Shown here: positions 10,101 to 17,302 of the stretch, one piece after another
How the letters are laid out: each line of letters begins with the position of its first letter
How positions within the stretch are numbered: the first letter of the stretch is position 1
Origin: CAYVAP01 sp964343195
Lineage (GTDB): Bacteria; Bacteroidota; Bacteroidia; J057
Length of the DNA: 64,000 bases
Direction: 5' to 3'
Assembly: GCA_964343195.1 (NCBI GenBank)
Contig: CAYFIR010000011.1
Span: 1-64,000, forward strand
Made by a program: the position numbers and the translations under genes
The notes under the pieces: model-generated
What the model saw: the letters and a program-made list of their open reading frames with translations, nothing else
The model's database searches: none
What the model was told of the DNA's origin: nothing

Positions 10101-11153
10101 GAGTTGCTTGATTTCTCCGAGCTGCCTGACGTAGACATTGTCTTCACCAATGACCAGACCAAGTGGTCTCGCTGTGTGATTGTTGAGACCAGCCCCAACA
10201 ATGCCCTTGGCACTGGAGCCTGGCCTTTATCAGCGAAGTACAAAACCAGTGTTGACCAGGATGGACAGCCCGAAACAGAGGTTGCACCTGAGAATGGAGG
10301 AGACTATGGCATGGGCTGGTTCCCTGGCTATGCCATCGATGTTAACTCCGGCCGTCGCCTGAATATTTTCTTTGGCGAAAGTGAATGGGACCGTACCAAT
10401 CGAGGTAACGACATGATCTGGAACCCAACCAGCGAGTTAGGGACCAATCTGGAACGTGTTGGTGGCCGTCACTTCCTGTATGTAACCGATTTGACCTATG
10501 ATGGCTGCGAGTCTATCAGGGACACCCTTTCCAACGCGAACTATGTTGGAATCAACAACTTCTCAGATGCTCTTTTCTTCTCAGAGACACAGCATCACCT
10601 GAAGGATGTCTATAAGCATGTGGCTTGGGTAGGAGTTCCTTACCTGAACGTTGGATATGACATTGCTAATCCAGGTGATATCCCTACAGAAGCCCGTGTC
10701 TCGCTGCGTCTTGATCGTCCATTCCGCCCACGTGCTCGTGAGTCGGCAGATGCGGTCCCCGAGTTTAGCTTTCATACCGAAGGCCTGGCGGTACAAACCG
10801 AGCAGATCGAGGTGGCAGAATCGGCATTGGATGATGTATTGGTTGTACCCAACCCCTACTATGCCTACGCAAGCTATGAATCAAGTCAGCTCGACAATCG
10901 CGTTCGGATCACGAACCTCCCGCAGCGCTGTCGTATTAGCATCTTTACCATTAATGGTAACCTGGTGAGGACCTATGACAAGGATTCTCAGGAGCCTTTC
11001 CAGGACTGGAATCTTCAGAACCAGAGTGGTGTGACCGTTGCCAGTGGACTGTATATTATCCACATCGATGCGAACGTCGGGGGTCAGAACCTGGGAGAGA
11101 AAGTCGTGAAACTGATGGCCGTGATGAGAGAGCTTGACCTGGATAACTTCTAA
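7167..11153 (+). CDS. Large secreted protein with T9SS-type C-terminal sorting domain
   Basis: This 1328-aa protein has a Sec signal peptide (MKNLRILLSVLMLLATLPWLQA) and is probably exported and surface-anchored by T9SS. Its C-terminus starts with VVPNPYYAYASYE, continues with a beta-sandwich pattern (ISIFTINGNLVRTYD) and has SGLYIIHIDA near the end, typical of type-A sorting or FlgD-like folds. About a dozen residues extend beyond the usual last strand. Acidic Asp-rich loops around residues 320-375 (for example DPDDDGPTG and DNDKDGLLDEDGE) look like calcium-binding thrombospondin-3-type repeats. No enzyme domain is recognised. It lies 41 bp after the TonB receptor, so co-transcription is likely. 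Its function is unknown; it may be a surface partner of the receptor. Confidence 0.8.
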   Translation: MKNLRILLSVLMLLATLPWLQAREPVGVTQRVVSGYRIASDCVPSGASTQLDINNVRALLHNGGDMWWDLVGEPRYEIPKGSNRNSLFAGSLWIGGLDEAGQLRVAAQTYRQSGNDFWPGPLTGGLSGGEASTEQATCEQWDEMFKISRAEIDAFLADYSDNNVIDNPESYPNVYNWPARGNAENPGFDVDADGNPLEAYRADGSVLYAAPFVDNDGDLLYDPNSGDYPQIRGDQAVWWVINDRGNTHTETGGQPIGVEIHMLAFAFTTSNAVNNMTFYQQTVINRSSQLLTETYIGQWVDADLGKFSDDYVGCDTTRGLGFCYNGDPDDDGPTGYGLNPPAVGVDFFQGPLADSNDGIDNDKDGLLDEDGETIIMSKFVYYNNDFTLIGNPEVAQHYYGYLTGLWKDGSPIVENYQDGAGTGNGYGASSAGDPTNYMFPGDPCSGTGWTESNADNAPADRRFLQSAGPFTLQPGAVNEIITGVVWARGNYQDQFGSVCELYAADDVAQALFDNDFTLLEGPDAPELTVTEYDSRFILTWDYPEELKDVRNNYNESYQQADPVLKAQGVEDSIFNFQGYIVYQLVDGTVGADELNDGDRARIVAQCDIVDGVSTIVNRTTQGVEGSTDRLIVDEVMVDGADEGIFKSVEVTKDNFATGTDTRLKNYSTYYYGVIAYAYNETTSDGRKFVPGNSFYQVVSAVPHPINFEKLGTVVSSEYGDEIPVTQLVGTGNGGHFLELTEETESKILENTVVDAITYEPGAGPIQVKVVDPKSLQERFYRLKLVEDDTLSTTNLGTVTTADTSFTLFEYEVSAWELYEGTTPDFSLGEPIYQSTYRVRNDGSAPRPAPLIGYEKVIPDRGISISVRGVEAAGDTLDEEDMGIIGASLAFEDSSEPWLTSLPDNDAFFGGVWNWLVNDENRTFRQYEIYDKFDHYSNILGGRWGPFILARGFDNSASNVVSPGVAIGNNTTNRRVSAEELLDFSELPDVDIVFTNDQTKWSRCVIVETSPNNALGTGAWPLSAKYKTSVDQDGQPETEVAPENGGDYGMGWFPGYAIDVNSGRRLNIFFGESEWDRTNRGNDMIWNPTSELGTNLERVGGRHFLYVTDLTYDGCESIRDTLSNANYVGINNFSDALFFSETQHHLKDVYKHVAWVGVPYLNVGYDIANPGDIPTEARVSLRLDRPFRPRARESADAVPEFSFHTEGLAVQTEQIEVAESALDDVLVVPNPYYAYASYESSQLDNRVRITNLPQRCRISIFTINGNLVRTYDKDSQEPFQDWNLQNQSGVTVASGLYIIHIDANVGGQNLGEKVVKLMAVMRELDLDNF

Positions 11154-11167
11154 TAACTGGTTGACAG

Positions 11168-11204
11168 GCAGGAATTTCGGGTTAATTCTGAAATTCCTGC
11201 TTTT
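11168..11204 (+). terminator. Intrinsic terminator/attenuator
   Basis: A perfect 11-bp stem, GCAGGAATTTC (11168-11178) and GAAATTCCTGC (11190-11200), encloses an 11-nt loop and is followed by TTTT. It lies between the T9SS cargo gene and the PorV-like gene and may lower or end transcription before the latter. Confidence 0.75.
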
Positions 11205-11241
11205 ACAACCTTCATCCTCAGAATCAACAATACCTAAGCTG

Positions 11242-12327
11242 ATGATAAAGAGATTTACTTTACTCATAGTTCTGTTTACCCTGGTATCGGGCACTGCATT
11301 TGGGCAGTCCGAGCGTACTGGTCAGGCAGGGGCTATGGAATTGCTGAATAATGTCATGCCGCGCAGCTCTGGCTTCAACGGGCTTGACATTGCCGGGGTA
11401 GATGGGATCGAAGGATCTCAGATCAATCCTGCTGGAGTTGCCCGTACTACCGGAACCGAATTGTTGTTTGCTCACTCCCGCTGGCTCTATGGATCGGGCA
11501 TACAGATTAATTCTTTTGGGATCAGCCAAAGCCTGGGAGTTGATAATGGTACGCTAGGCGTGTTGGTAGTAGCCCTTAACCCGGGTGACCTCACCAGGAC
11601 TACTGAATCCCAACCCAACGGAGAACTGGGAACATTCAGCCCTTCATTGCTAAATATCGGCCTTACCTATGCCCGTAAGTTTACGGATCGCATCCATGTA
11701 GGCTTTTCCGGCAGACTCGTTAGCCAGTCAACTCCGGATGTCGCAGCTACTGGCGTGAACTTCGATGCTGGTATACAGTACCGTGCAGGAAAACTGGACC
11801 GTCTGAAGTTGGGTATTGCATTGCGTCACGTAGGTCCTACCATGACTTTTAGTGGCGATGGACTCACCAGCCGGGTGTTGTTCCAGACCAGAAATGACTA
11901 TACCACCTCCGTTGACCTTCCGACTCAGGAGTTTGAGATTCCAGCTACCCTTACCATGGGTGGTTCCTTTGACTTTTTCCTAGGAAGCGACGACCTGGTT
12001 CTTTCAGCTGTGGTTGGTTTTATTAGCAATTCCTATTACTACAATCAGGGAGGAATGGGACTGGAATTCCGTTACAAGCAGTATGTGGCATTCCGGGGAG
12101 CCTTCCTTTATGAGCAAGGCATTTTTGGGGCGAACCCTGGAGTTGATGGCCGCTATAATGCCTATACAGGGACTGCATTGGGCGCTAGCTTCCGTGTTCC
12201 CATCAAGAGCGGCAAGTATGACGCAAGTGGAAATCCTGACTTCTCCAAGTTTTCCCTCGACATGAGCTACCGCACAACCAACCCCTTTGGTGGAACTTTT
12301 GTCCTGGGAGCTCGTATAGACATATAA
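11242..12327 (+). CDS. PorV/PorQ-family outer-membrane beta-barrel protein
   Basis: This 361-aa protein has a signal peptide (MIKRFTLLIVLFTLVSGTAFG, cut before Gln) and then a FadL-like beta-barrel pattern: INPAGVARTTGTELLFAHSRW, repeated 'LGVLVVALNPGDL / LNIGLTYARKFTDRIHVGFSGRL' strands, and a terminal strand VLGARIDI. The INPAG motif and these strands are typical of the PorV/PorQ family, in which PorV shuttles or anchors T9SS cargo at the outer membrane. The frame runs upstream to 11134, but the ATG at 11242 gives the signal peptide. Its position after a T9SS cargo gene supports a secretion-linked role. It could instead be a paralogue outside the core T9SS machinery. A terminator lies between it and the preceding gene. 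Confidence 0.8.
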   Translation: MIKRFTLLIVLFTLVSGTAFGQSERTGQAGAMELLNNVMPRSSGFNGLDIAGVDGIEGSQINPAGVARTTGTELLFAHSRWLYGSGIQINSFGISQSLGVDNGTLGVLVVALNPGDLTRTTESQPNGELGTFSPSLLNIGLTYARKFTDRIHVGFSGRLVSQSTPDVAATGVNFDAGIQYRAGKLDRLKLGIALRHVGPTMTFSGDGLTSRVLFQTRNDYTTSVDLPTQEFEIPATLTMGGSFDFFLGSDDLVLSAVVGFISNSYYYNQGGMGLEFRYKQYVAFRGAFLYEQGIFGANPGVDGRYNAYTGTALGASFRVPIKSGKYDASGNPDFSKFSLDMSYRTTNPFGGTFVLGARIDI

Positions 12328-12390
12328 TGTAGTTTGCAAAGAAAATTTGCAAAAAGCAGGGTTCTTTAGCTAACAAATAGTATATTTACA

Positions 12391-12424
12391 ATACGGCATT
12401 GGACTAGTCCAATGCCGTATTTTT
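12391..12424 (+). terminator. Intrinsic terminator, perfect 30-bp palindrome
   Basis: Positions 12391-12420 form a perfect palindrome (arms ATACGGCATTGGACT and its complement; about 13 bp paired around a CTAG loop) followed by TTTT. It lies 63 bp after the PorV-like stop codon and should end the receptor/secretion unit. Confidence 0.9.
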
Positions 12425-12536
12425 CAAACGGAAATCAATTCAATTCCCTCACAAATAGCCTACTGCTAAGCTATGATGTGGGGGATGTATCGGTTATACC
12501 GACCATTATTCATCAACATTTTAATTGGGTTAGCCC

Positions 12537-12562
12537 CTGGGTTGACCCAGTTAATTTTTTTT
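12537..12562 (+). promoter_or_regulatory. Hairpin with T-run in the greA leader (possible attenuator)
   Basis: CTGGG-TTGA-CCCAG-type stem (12537-12550) is followed by TTAA and eight T residues (12555-12562), ending 20 nt before the greA ATG. A short stem plus T-run is terminator-like, and premature termination would fit feedback on a transcription-elongation factor. The stem is only 5-6 bp, so this is weak. Confidence 0.4.
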
Positions 12563-12582
12563 GTAACCAAAATCTAGCAGCT

Positions 12583-13059
12583 ATGAGTGATATAACTTAT
12601 TTAACAAAGGAAGGGTACGACAAGCTCAGGAATGAGTTAAACGAACTGAAGACAAAGGGCCGTACCGAAATTGCCGCTGCCATCCAAAAAGCCCGAGAGT
12701 TGGGGGACCTTAGTGAGAATGCAGAGTATGATGCTGCTAAGGATGCACAGGGACTACTTGAGATGAAAATCGCCAAACTGGAAAATACTGTTGCTACTGC
12801 CCGTGTGTTGGATGATTCTGATATCGATACCTCCAAAGCCTATATCCTCTCAACAGTTCGACTGAAAAACCTGAAACTGAAAAAGGAGTTTTCATATACC
12901 CTGGTATCTGAAGAGGAAGCCGATCTGAAAAAAGGCCGTATCTCAATCAAATCTCCTGTTGGAAAGGCAGTTTTGGGTAAAGCCGTCGGCGATATCGCAG
13001 AAATCGACGCTCCCGGTGGAAAAATGAAATTCGAAATAATGGAAATCACCCGTGGTTAG
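12583..13059 (+). CDS. greA: Transcription elongation factor GreA
   Basis: This 158-aa protein binds the RNA polymerase secondary channel and stimulates cleavage of backtracked transcripts. The N-terminal coiled coil carries the GreA signature (LTKEGYDKLRNELNELK, then ARELGDLSENAEYDAAKD with the two acidic tip residues D and E of the GDLSENAEY loop). The C-terminal FKBP-like domain includes SPVGKAVLGKAVGD. Length matches the family (~158 aa). The open frame runs upstream to 12412 through the terminator palindrome, but homology begins at the ATG at 12583. It is a single-gene unit between terminators at 12391-12424 and 13088-13110, with a hairpin in its leader. Confidence 0.97.
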   Translation: MSDITYLTKEGYDKLRNELNELKTKGRTEIAAAIQKARELGDLSENAEYDAAKDAQGLLEMKIAKLENTVATARVLDDSDIDTSKAYILSTVRLKNLKLKKEFSYTLVSEEEADLKKGRISIKSPVGKAVLGKAVGDIAEIDAPGGKMKFEIMEITRG

Positions 13060-13087
13060 GTGTTTTTCCCTCTTATGATATAGATTG

Positions 13088-13110
13088 AGCCCGGCATCGC
13101 CGGGCTTTTT
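13088..13110 (+). terminator. Intrinsic terminator of greA
   Basis: AGCCCGGC-ATC-GCCGGGCT is a perfect 8-bp stem with a triloop followed by TTTT, 28 bp after the greA stop. This is a textbook rho-independent terminator. Confidence 0.93.
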
Positions 13111-13149
13111 CATGCCTCAGGTGTATATTTTGGACTCCTGAATGATACC

Positions 13150-16100
13150 ATGCGAGATATCCTGCACAGCTTCCAACTGAGACTGACCAACCTGAGCCAG
13201 GGAAACAGAGCTCTTAGACTCTTGCGCCTTAGCAAAAGGCGTGATATGGACCTCACCCAGTTAGGTGGGCTGGAAGATCGGACGGCGGAGGATATCCTGG
13301 AGCGCATTATCTCTGGTAAGGATCAAGCCCTTATCAATCGGCTCGATCCACGCTTTGCTCCACTCAATGTGGCAGACCGCCAACTGAATCAAATATACCG
13401 GACAGCCAACCTTCTGTTTGAAGAAACAGGTACTTATGACCTCTTTTTGGGGTATCCCTTTGTCGACGGAAAGTTTTTGGATGGGACCGCTGTAAGGTGT
13501 CCGGTAGCGTTGTTTCCAGTGAGGCTGGAACGTAATCTAAGGGGGAAGCCACGGTGGAAACTCCGCTATCTGAGCGATGAGCCAGTCCTGTTTAACCAGA
13601 CTTTTTTCCTTGCCTATGAACAGTTTCAACAACTTAGAATAGATGCAGCATTTTGGGAAGAAGAGATCGATCCCAACCGCGATTGGCAGCAATGGTTAAA
13701 TGACCTTTATGAACGGATTAAGACCTACGAACTGGAAGTCAATTTCAATCCGAGGCTTTTTGACCAAAAACTTGAGGCTTTCCGGGACATGAGCAAAGCC
13801 GACCTGGTGAATTTCCATCCCGGGGTACTGACATTTCGGTCTCAGGCGGTTTTAGGAATTTTTCCCCAGTCGGATTCCGCGCTACTAGAGGATTATAAGC
13901 GAATTTCTGATCATGTTGATGAATTTGACGTAGCCAGATGGCTGGGAAAGGAGGAACTGCCGCCGAAGCCGACTGAACACAGCTATGTGAAGGAGGAGGA
14001 ACGTTTCTTCACCACCGAACTGGATCAAACCCAGGAGGAAGCTTTGCTGGCCGTAAAAGGGGGACAATCGCTGGTTTTGCACGGCCCGCCGGGTACGGGA
14101 AAGTCCCAGGTGATCGTGAACCTGATCGCTGATGCCATGGCGCATGGCAAACGGGTATTGGTGGTATCACAAAAAAGGGCAGCCCTTGACGTGGTCCATC
14201 ACCGCTTACAGGGGCTTAATTTGGGCCGTTTTTCCGTGCTGGTACATGATTATCGGCATGACCGTAGATCAATTTACGCACAGATTAAGCGACAGATTGA
14301 TGACCTTGATGCATTTAAGGCAGAGCTAAAGGACCTGAACTACACCCAGCAGGACCATGAGTTTAAACAGGTGTCCCGGCGACTGGACAGTTGGCATAGA
14401 GACTTTGAGGCATTGTTTCAGGCCCAAACCCAGTCCCAGTCATTTGGGCTTTCAGCCCATGAGCTTTACCTCCGGTTAACCCCTGGATTGGACCCCCTGC
14501 CGCTGGAGGAAACGGCTAAAAAACTGGACGCGGAAAGCCTGGCATCTGCATTGGTCCAATTGAGATCAATACTGGACTATCGGGATTTGCTGGCAACAAC
14601 CCATCCCTGGCAGGGGCGATTGGGGTTTCGGATATCGGGGCAGAGTGAACTGCAGCGGCTGGAAGCGTTACTGGACGCCTGGAGCCAGCAAGCAGATCAA
14701 CTTGGTCAGCTTTACCACAGCCTCAGCAAGAAATTTAATACCCGGCTTCTCGACCCTGGCCTGAATCGCGATCGCATGGCTGAATTCCGTGAGGCGGATA
14801 AGTGGCTGCAAAATCATCAGGCCCGAGAAGATATGGAGTCCCTCAACCAGGCGGGAATGACGGGAGAAAAGGCCCTGGAAGTGCTTGTTGCGCTGGAAAA
14901 GGCCTTGAAGGCAATGGACCAGCGAACTTACCTGGACGATGGATACTGGCAGTTTCATGCCGCCCTGGTTAAGCACGACAAGGCGTACCATACCTACCAG
15001 CGAAAACCCCTGAGGTGGCTCAACCTGGATTTCCTCCGGGCCAAATGGTTTTGGAATAAAGTGCTCAAAGCCAGAGACCTGGAACTGGATGAGGATACCT
15101 TTCGCCAGTTGCGAAAAGAGGTAAAGGCCTTCAGGGAAGTCAATAAGATATATGCGAAGTTTCACGAAGAGCCTTTCTTTGAAAGCTTTCCACTGCTTGG
15201 GAGTCAACAGAGCAAATGGGAATGGTGGAAACACAAGCATGCCCATGCTGAGGTGTATGATAGGATTCGAAATATCTCCTTCTACCGTAAGGTAAAGCCC
15301 CGGTTCGATCATGGGAAACTGGACTCAGTAGGATGGCAGCAAAGCCTTGCCTCGCTGGCTGAACTGGAAAAGTTTACCGACCGCTGGGCCGGGTTGTTGG
15401 AAGACTGGCGTGCCTGGATGCAGCAGGAGGTGGTGGAGCAGTGGAGTGAATGGTTCAAGAAAGACCTGCAGGCACTTGAGGAACAGTTTGCAAACATGCG
15501 TGACAGCCTAAGCCGTGATTTCTATGACCTAAGAGATCTCGATCAGGTGATGGCGGGCTTAAGTCCTGCAGAGAAAATGATGAGAGACGCTCTGGCAGGG
15601 ATTCTGCCAACAGTTAAGGAGGTAGATCCATTTCTGGAGAAAGTGGAGCAGAGCGTGTTGTATTACTGGCTGGAGCAGACTGAGCGGCACCACCCGGAGC
15701 TACTTGAGGTGAGCAGTAGAGGCTGGCCTCGGAAACAGCAGGAATACCGGGATAAGGTGGCGCAGCGCCGGGAAAACCTCACCCAACTCATTGGTCATCA
15801 GATCAAGGAAAGGATCGTGGGGATTATCCAGTACAACCGGTTGAGAAATCCCATTACCTATCGGGAGATTCTTCATCAGGTAAGTAAAAAGCGTCGCCTT
15901 TGGTCCGTGAGAAAGCTGGTTAGCAAAACCTGGAAGACCGGGCTTTCAGAATTGGTTCCCTGTTGGATGGCTTCTCCAGAATCCGCCTCGGCCATCTTCC
16001 CGATGCAAAAAGACTTCTTCGATCTGGTAATATTTGATGAGGCCTCCCAGTGTCTCGTGGAAAGGGCACTGCCCATTGCCCTGCGTGGCAAACAGTGCAT

Positions 16101-17283
16101 CATTGCGGGAGATGATCAGCAGCTCAAGCCATTTGAGCTCTATCAGGTCCGCTATGAAGATGCCGAGGAGGAATTGGCCGAAAATGAAAAGGCGCTGGAA
16201 GTGACCAGTATCCTTGATCTGGCCAAGGTGACCCTGCCGGAAATCCATCTTGCGTGGCATTACCGTTCCCGCCACCATAGCCTCATTGCCTTTAGCAACC
16301 ATCGGTTTTATGGAGGAAAACTTCAGGTCATGCCCCGGGCAAAGTTTGACTCCCGGTACCTTCCGGCGCTGGAATGGATTTCAGTGGACGGGCACTGGAA
16401 AGACAACCAGAACCTGGCAGAGGCGGAGCGAACCCTTGATCTGGTCATGGACCTTGTCGCACAACCCGACCCTCCCACCATGGGAATCGTGACCTTTAAC
16501 TACAAGCAGCAGCAGTTAATTGGGGACCTGCTGGATCAGCGACTGGAAAGCCTGGCCCAAAGCGGTGACAAACGCTACGACTTGCTCCAGGCAGCCATGA
16601 ATCGGCAGGAAGAGGAAGAATGGCAGGGACTGTTCATCAAAAATATAGAAAACGTCCAGGGGGATGAACGGGATGTCATCCTGTTTTCAGTTGCCTATGC
16701 ACGTGACGCCAATGGCAAACTGGCTGCTCGATTTGGGCTCCTGAATCAGGAGGGAGGCGAAAATCGGCTCAATGTGGCCATCACCCGCGCGAGGCAAAAA
16801 ATCTATGTGCTGTGTAGTTTTCTACCGCATGACTTGCGGGTTGATGAGTCAGTGCATCCCGGTCCAAGGTATTTTCGGGATTACCTGGCATATGTATATG
16901 CTGCGAGTCACCGAGGAGAATCTGCGGCCGCAATGCTGCTGAGTGGAGAAACGGAGGCCAGCGAATGGCATGACAAAGGCAATCAACTGGCAGACGAGGT
17001 TGCCAGTACACTGGAAAGCAAAGGGTATCGGGTGGCTCGTAATCTTGGATCGACGAACTTCAGGTTGGATGTAGCAGTGATGAGTGAGAATGGTGAATAC
17101 CTTCTGGGAATCGAAGTCGAAGGAGGAAACTATTTTAGTGGAGAGACCAGCAAGGAGCGGGAAGTTTACCGTCCCGTACTGCTTCAAAACCTGGGCTGGA
17201 AACTGTACCGGGTATGGGCCAGAAACTGGTGGAGGAATGCTGAAGGGGAATTGCAGCATATCCTGAAACTACTGGAAGCGTAA
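13150..17283 (+). CDS. DUF4011-like SF1 helicase fused to PD-(D/E)XK nuclease
   Basis: This 1377-aa protein has the architecture of single-chain helicase-nucleases. The N-terminus (about 1-290) has the DUF4011-like pattern (LRLTNLSQGNRALRLLRL, then an 'ALFPVRLER' strand). An SF1 helicase core has Walker A GPPGTGKS near residue 311, a long helical insertion (about 400-900), Walker B VIFDEASQ near residue 957, 'GDDQQLKPF', and motif VI NVAITRARQKIYVL near residue 1205. The C-terminus (about 1285-1377) matches the REase_MTES_1575/Vsr-like fold: LDVAV, then LGIEVEGG and LGWKLYRVWARNWWRN, consistent with a D...ExE catalytic site. DUF4011-helicase-Vsr proteins have been reported as anti-phage systems (Hhe-type). 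No other defence gene is adjacent, so a repair role remains possible. It lies directly after greA's terminator and converges on the barrel-protein gene. Confidence 0.85.
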   Translation: MRDILHSFQLRLTNLSQGNRALRLLRLSKRRDMDLTQLGGLEDRTAEDILERIISGKDQALINRLDPRFAPLNVADRQLNQIYRTANLLFEETGTYDLFLGYPFVDGKFLDGTAVRCPVALFPVRLERNLRGKPRWKLRYLSDEPVLFNQTFFLAYEQFQQLRIDAAFWEEEIDPNRDWQQWLNDLYERIKTYELEVNFNPRLFDQKLEAFRDMSKADLVNFHPGVLTFRSQAVLGIFPQSDSALLEDYKRISDHVDEFDVARWLGKEELPPKPTEHSYVKEEERFFTTELDQTQEEALLAVKGGQSLVLHGPPGTGKSQVIVNLIADAMAHGKRVLVVSQKRAALDVVHHRLQGLNLGRFSVLVHDYRHDRRSIYAQIKRQIDDLDAFKAELKDLNYTQQDHEFKQVSRRLDSWHRDFEALFQAQTQSQSFGLSAHELYLRLTPGLDPLPLEETAKKLDAESLASALVQLRSILDYRDLLATTHPWQGRLGFRISGQSELQRLEALLDAWSQQADQLGQLYHSLSKKFNTRLLDPGLNRDRMAEFREADKWLQNHQAREDMESLNQAGMTGEKALEVLVALEKALKAMDQRTYLDDGYWQFHAALVKHDKAYHTYQRKPLRWLNLDFLRAKWFWNKVLKARDLELDEDTFRQLRKEVKAFREVNKIYAKFHEEPFFESFPLLGSQQSKWEWWKHKHAHAEVYDRIRNISFYRKVKPRFDHGKLDSVGWQQSLASLAELEKFTDRWAGLLEDWRAWMQQEVVEQWSEWFKKDLQALEEQFANMRDSLSRDFYDLRDLDQVMAGLSPAEKMMRDALAGILPTVKEVDPFLEKVEQSVLYYWLEQTERHHPELLEVSSRGWPRKQQEYRDKVAQRRENLTQLIGHQIKERIVGIIQYNRLRNPITYREILHQVSKKRRLWSVRKLVSKTWKTGLSELVPCWMASPESASAIFPMQKDFFDLVIFDEASQCLVERALPIALRGKQCIIAGDDQQLKPFELYQVRYEDAEEELAENEKALEVTSILDLAKVTLPEIHLAWHYRSRHHSLIAFSNHRFYGGKLQVMPRAKFDSRYLPALEWISVDGHWKDNQNLAEAERTLDLVMDLVAQPDPPTMGIVTFNYKQQQLIGDLLDQRLESLAQSGDKRYDLLQAAMNRQEEEEWQGLFIKNIENVQGDERDVILFSVAYARDANGKLAARFGLLNQEGGENRLNVAITRARQKIYVLCSFLPHDLRVDESVHPGPRYFRDYLAYVYAASHRGESAAAMLLSGETEASEWHDKGNQLADEVASTLESKGYRVARNLGSTNFRLDVAVMSENGEYLLGIEVEGGNYFSGETSKEREVYRPVLLQNLGWKLYRVWARNWWRNAEGELQHILKLLEA

Positions 17284-17302
17284 GTAGGGCAGAAGCTTCA
17301 AC

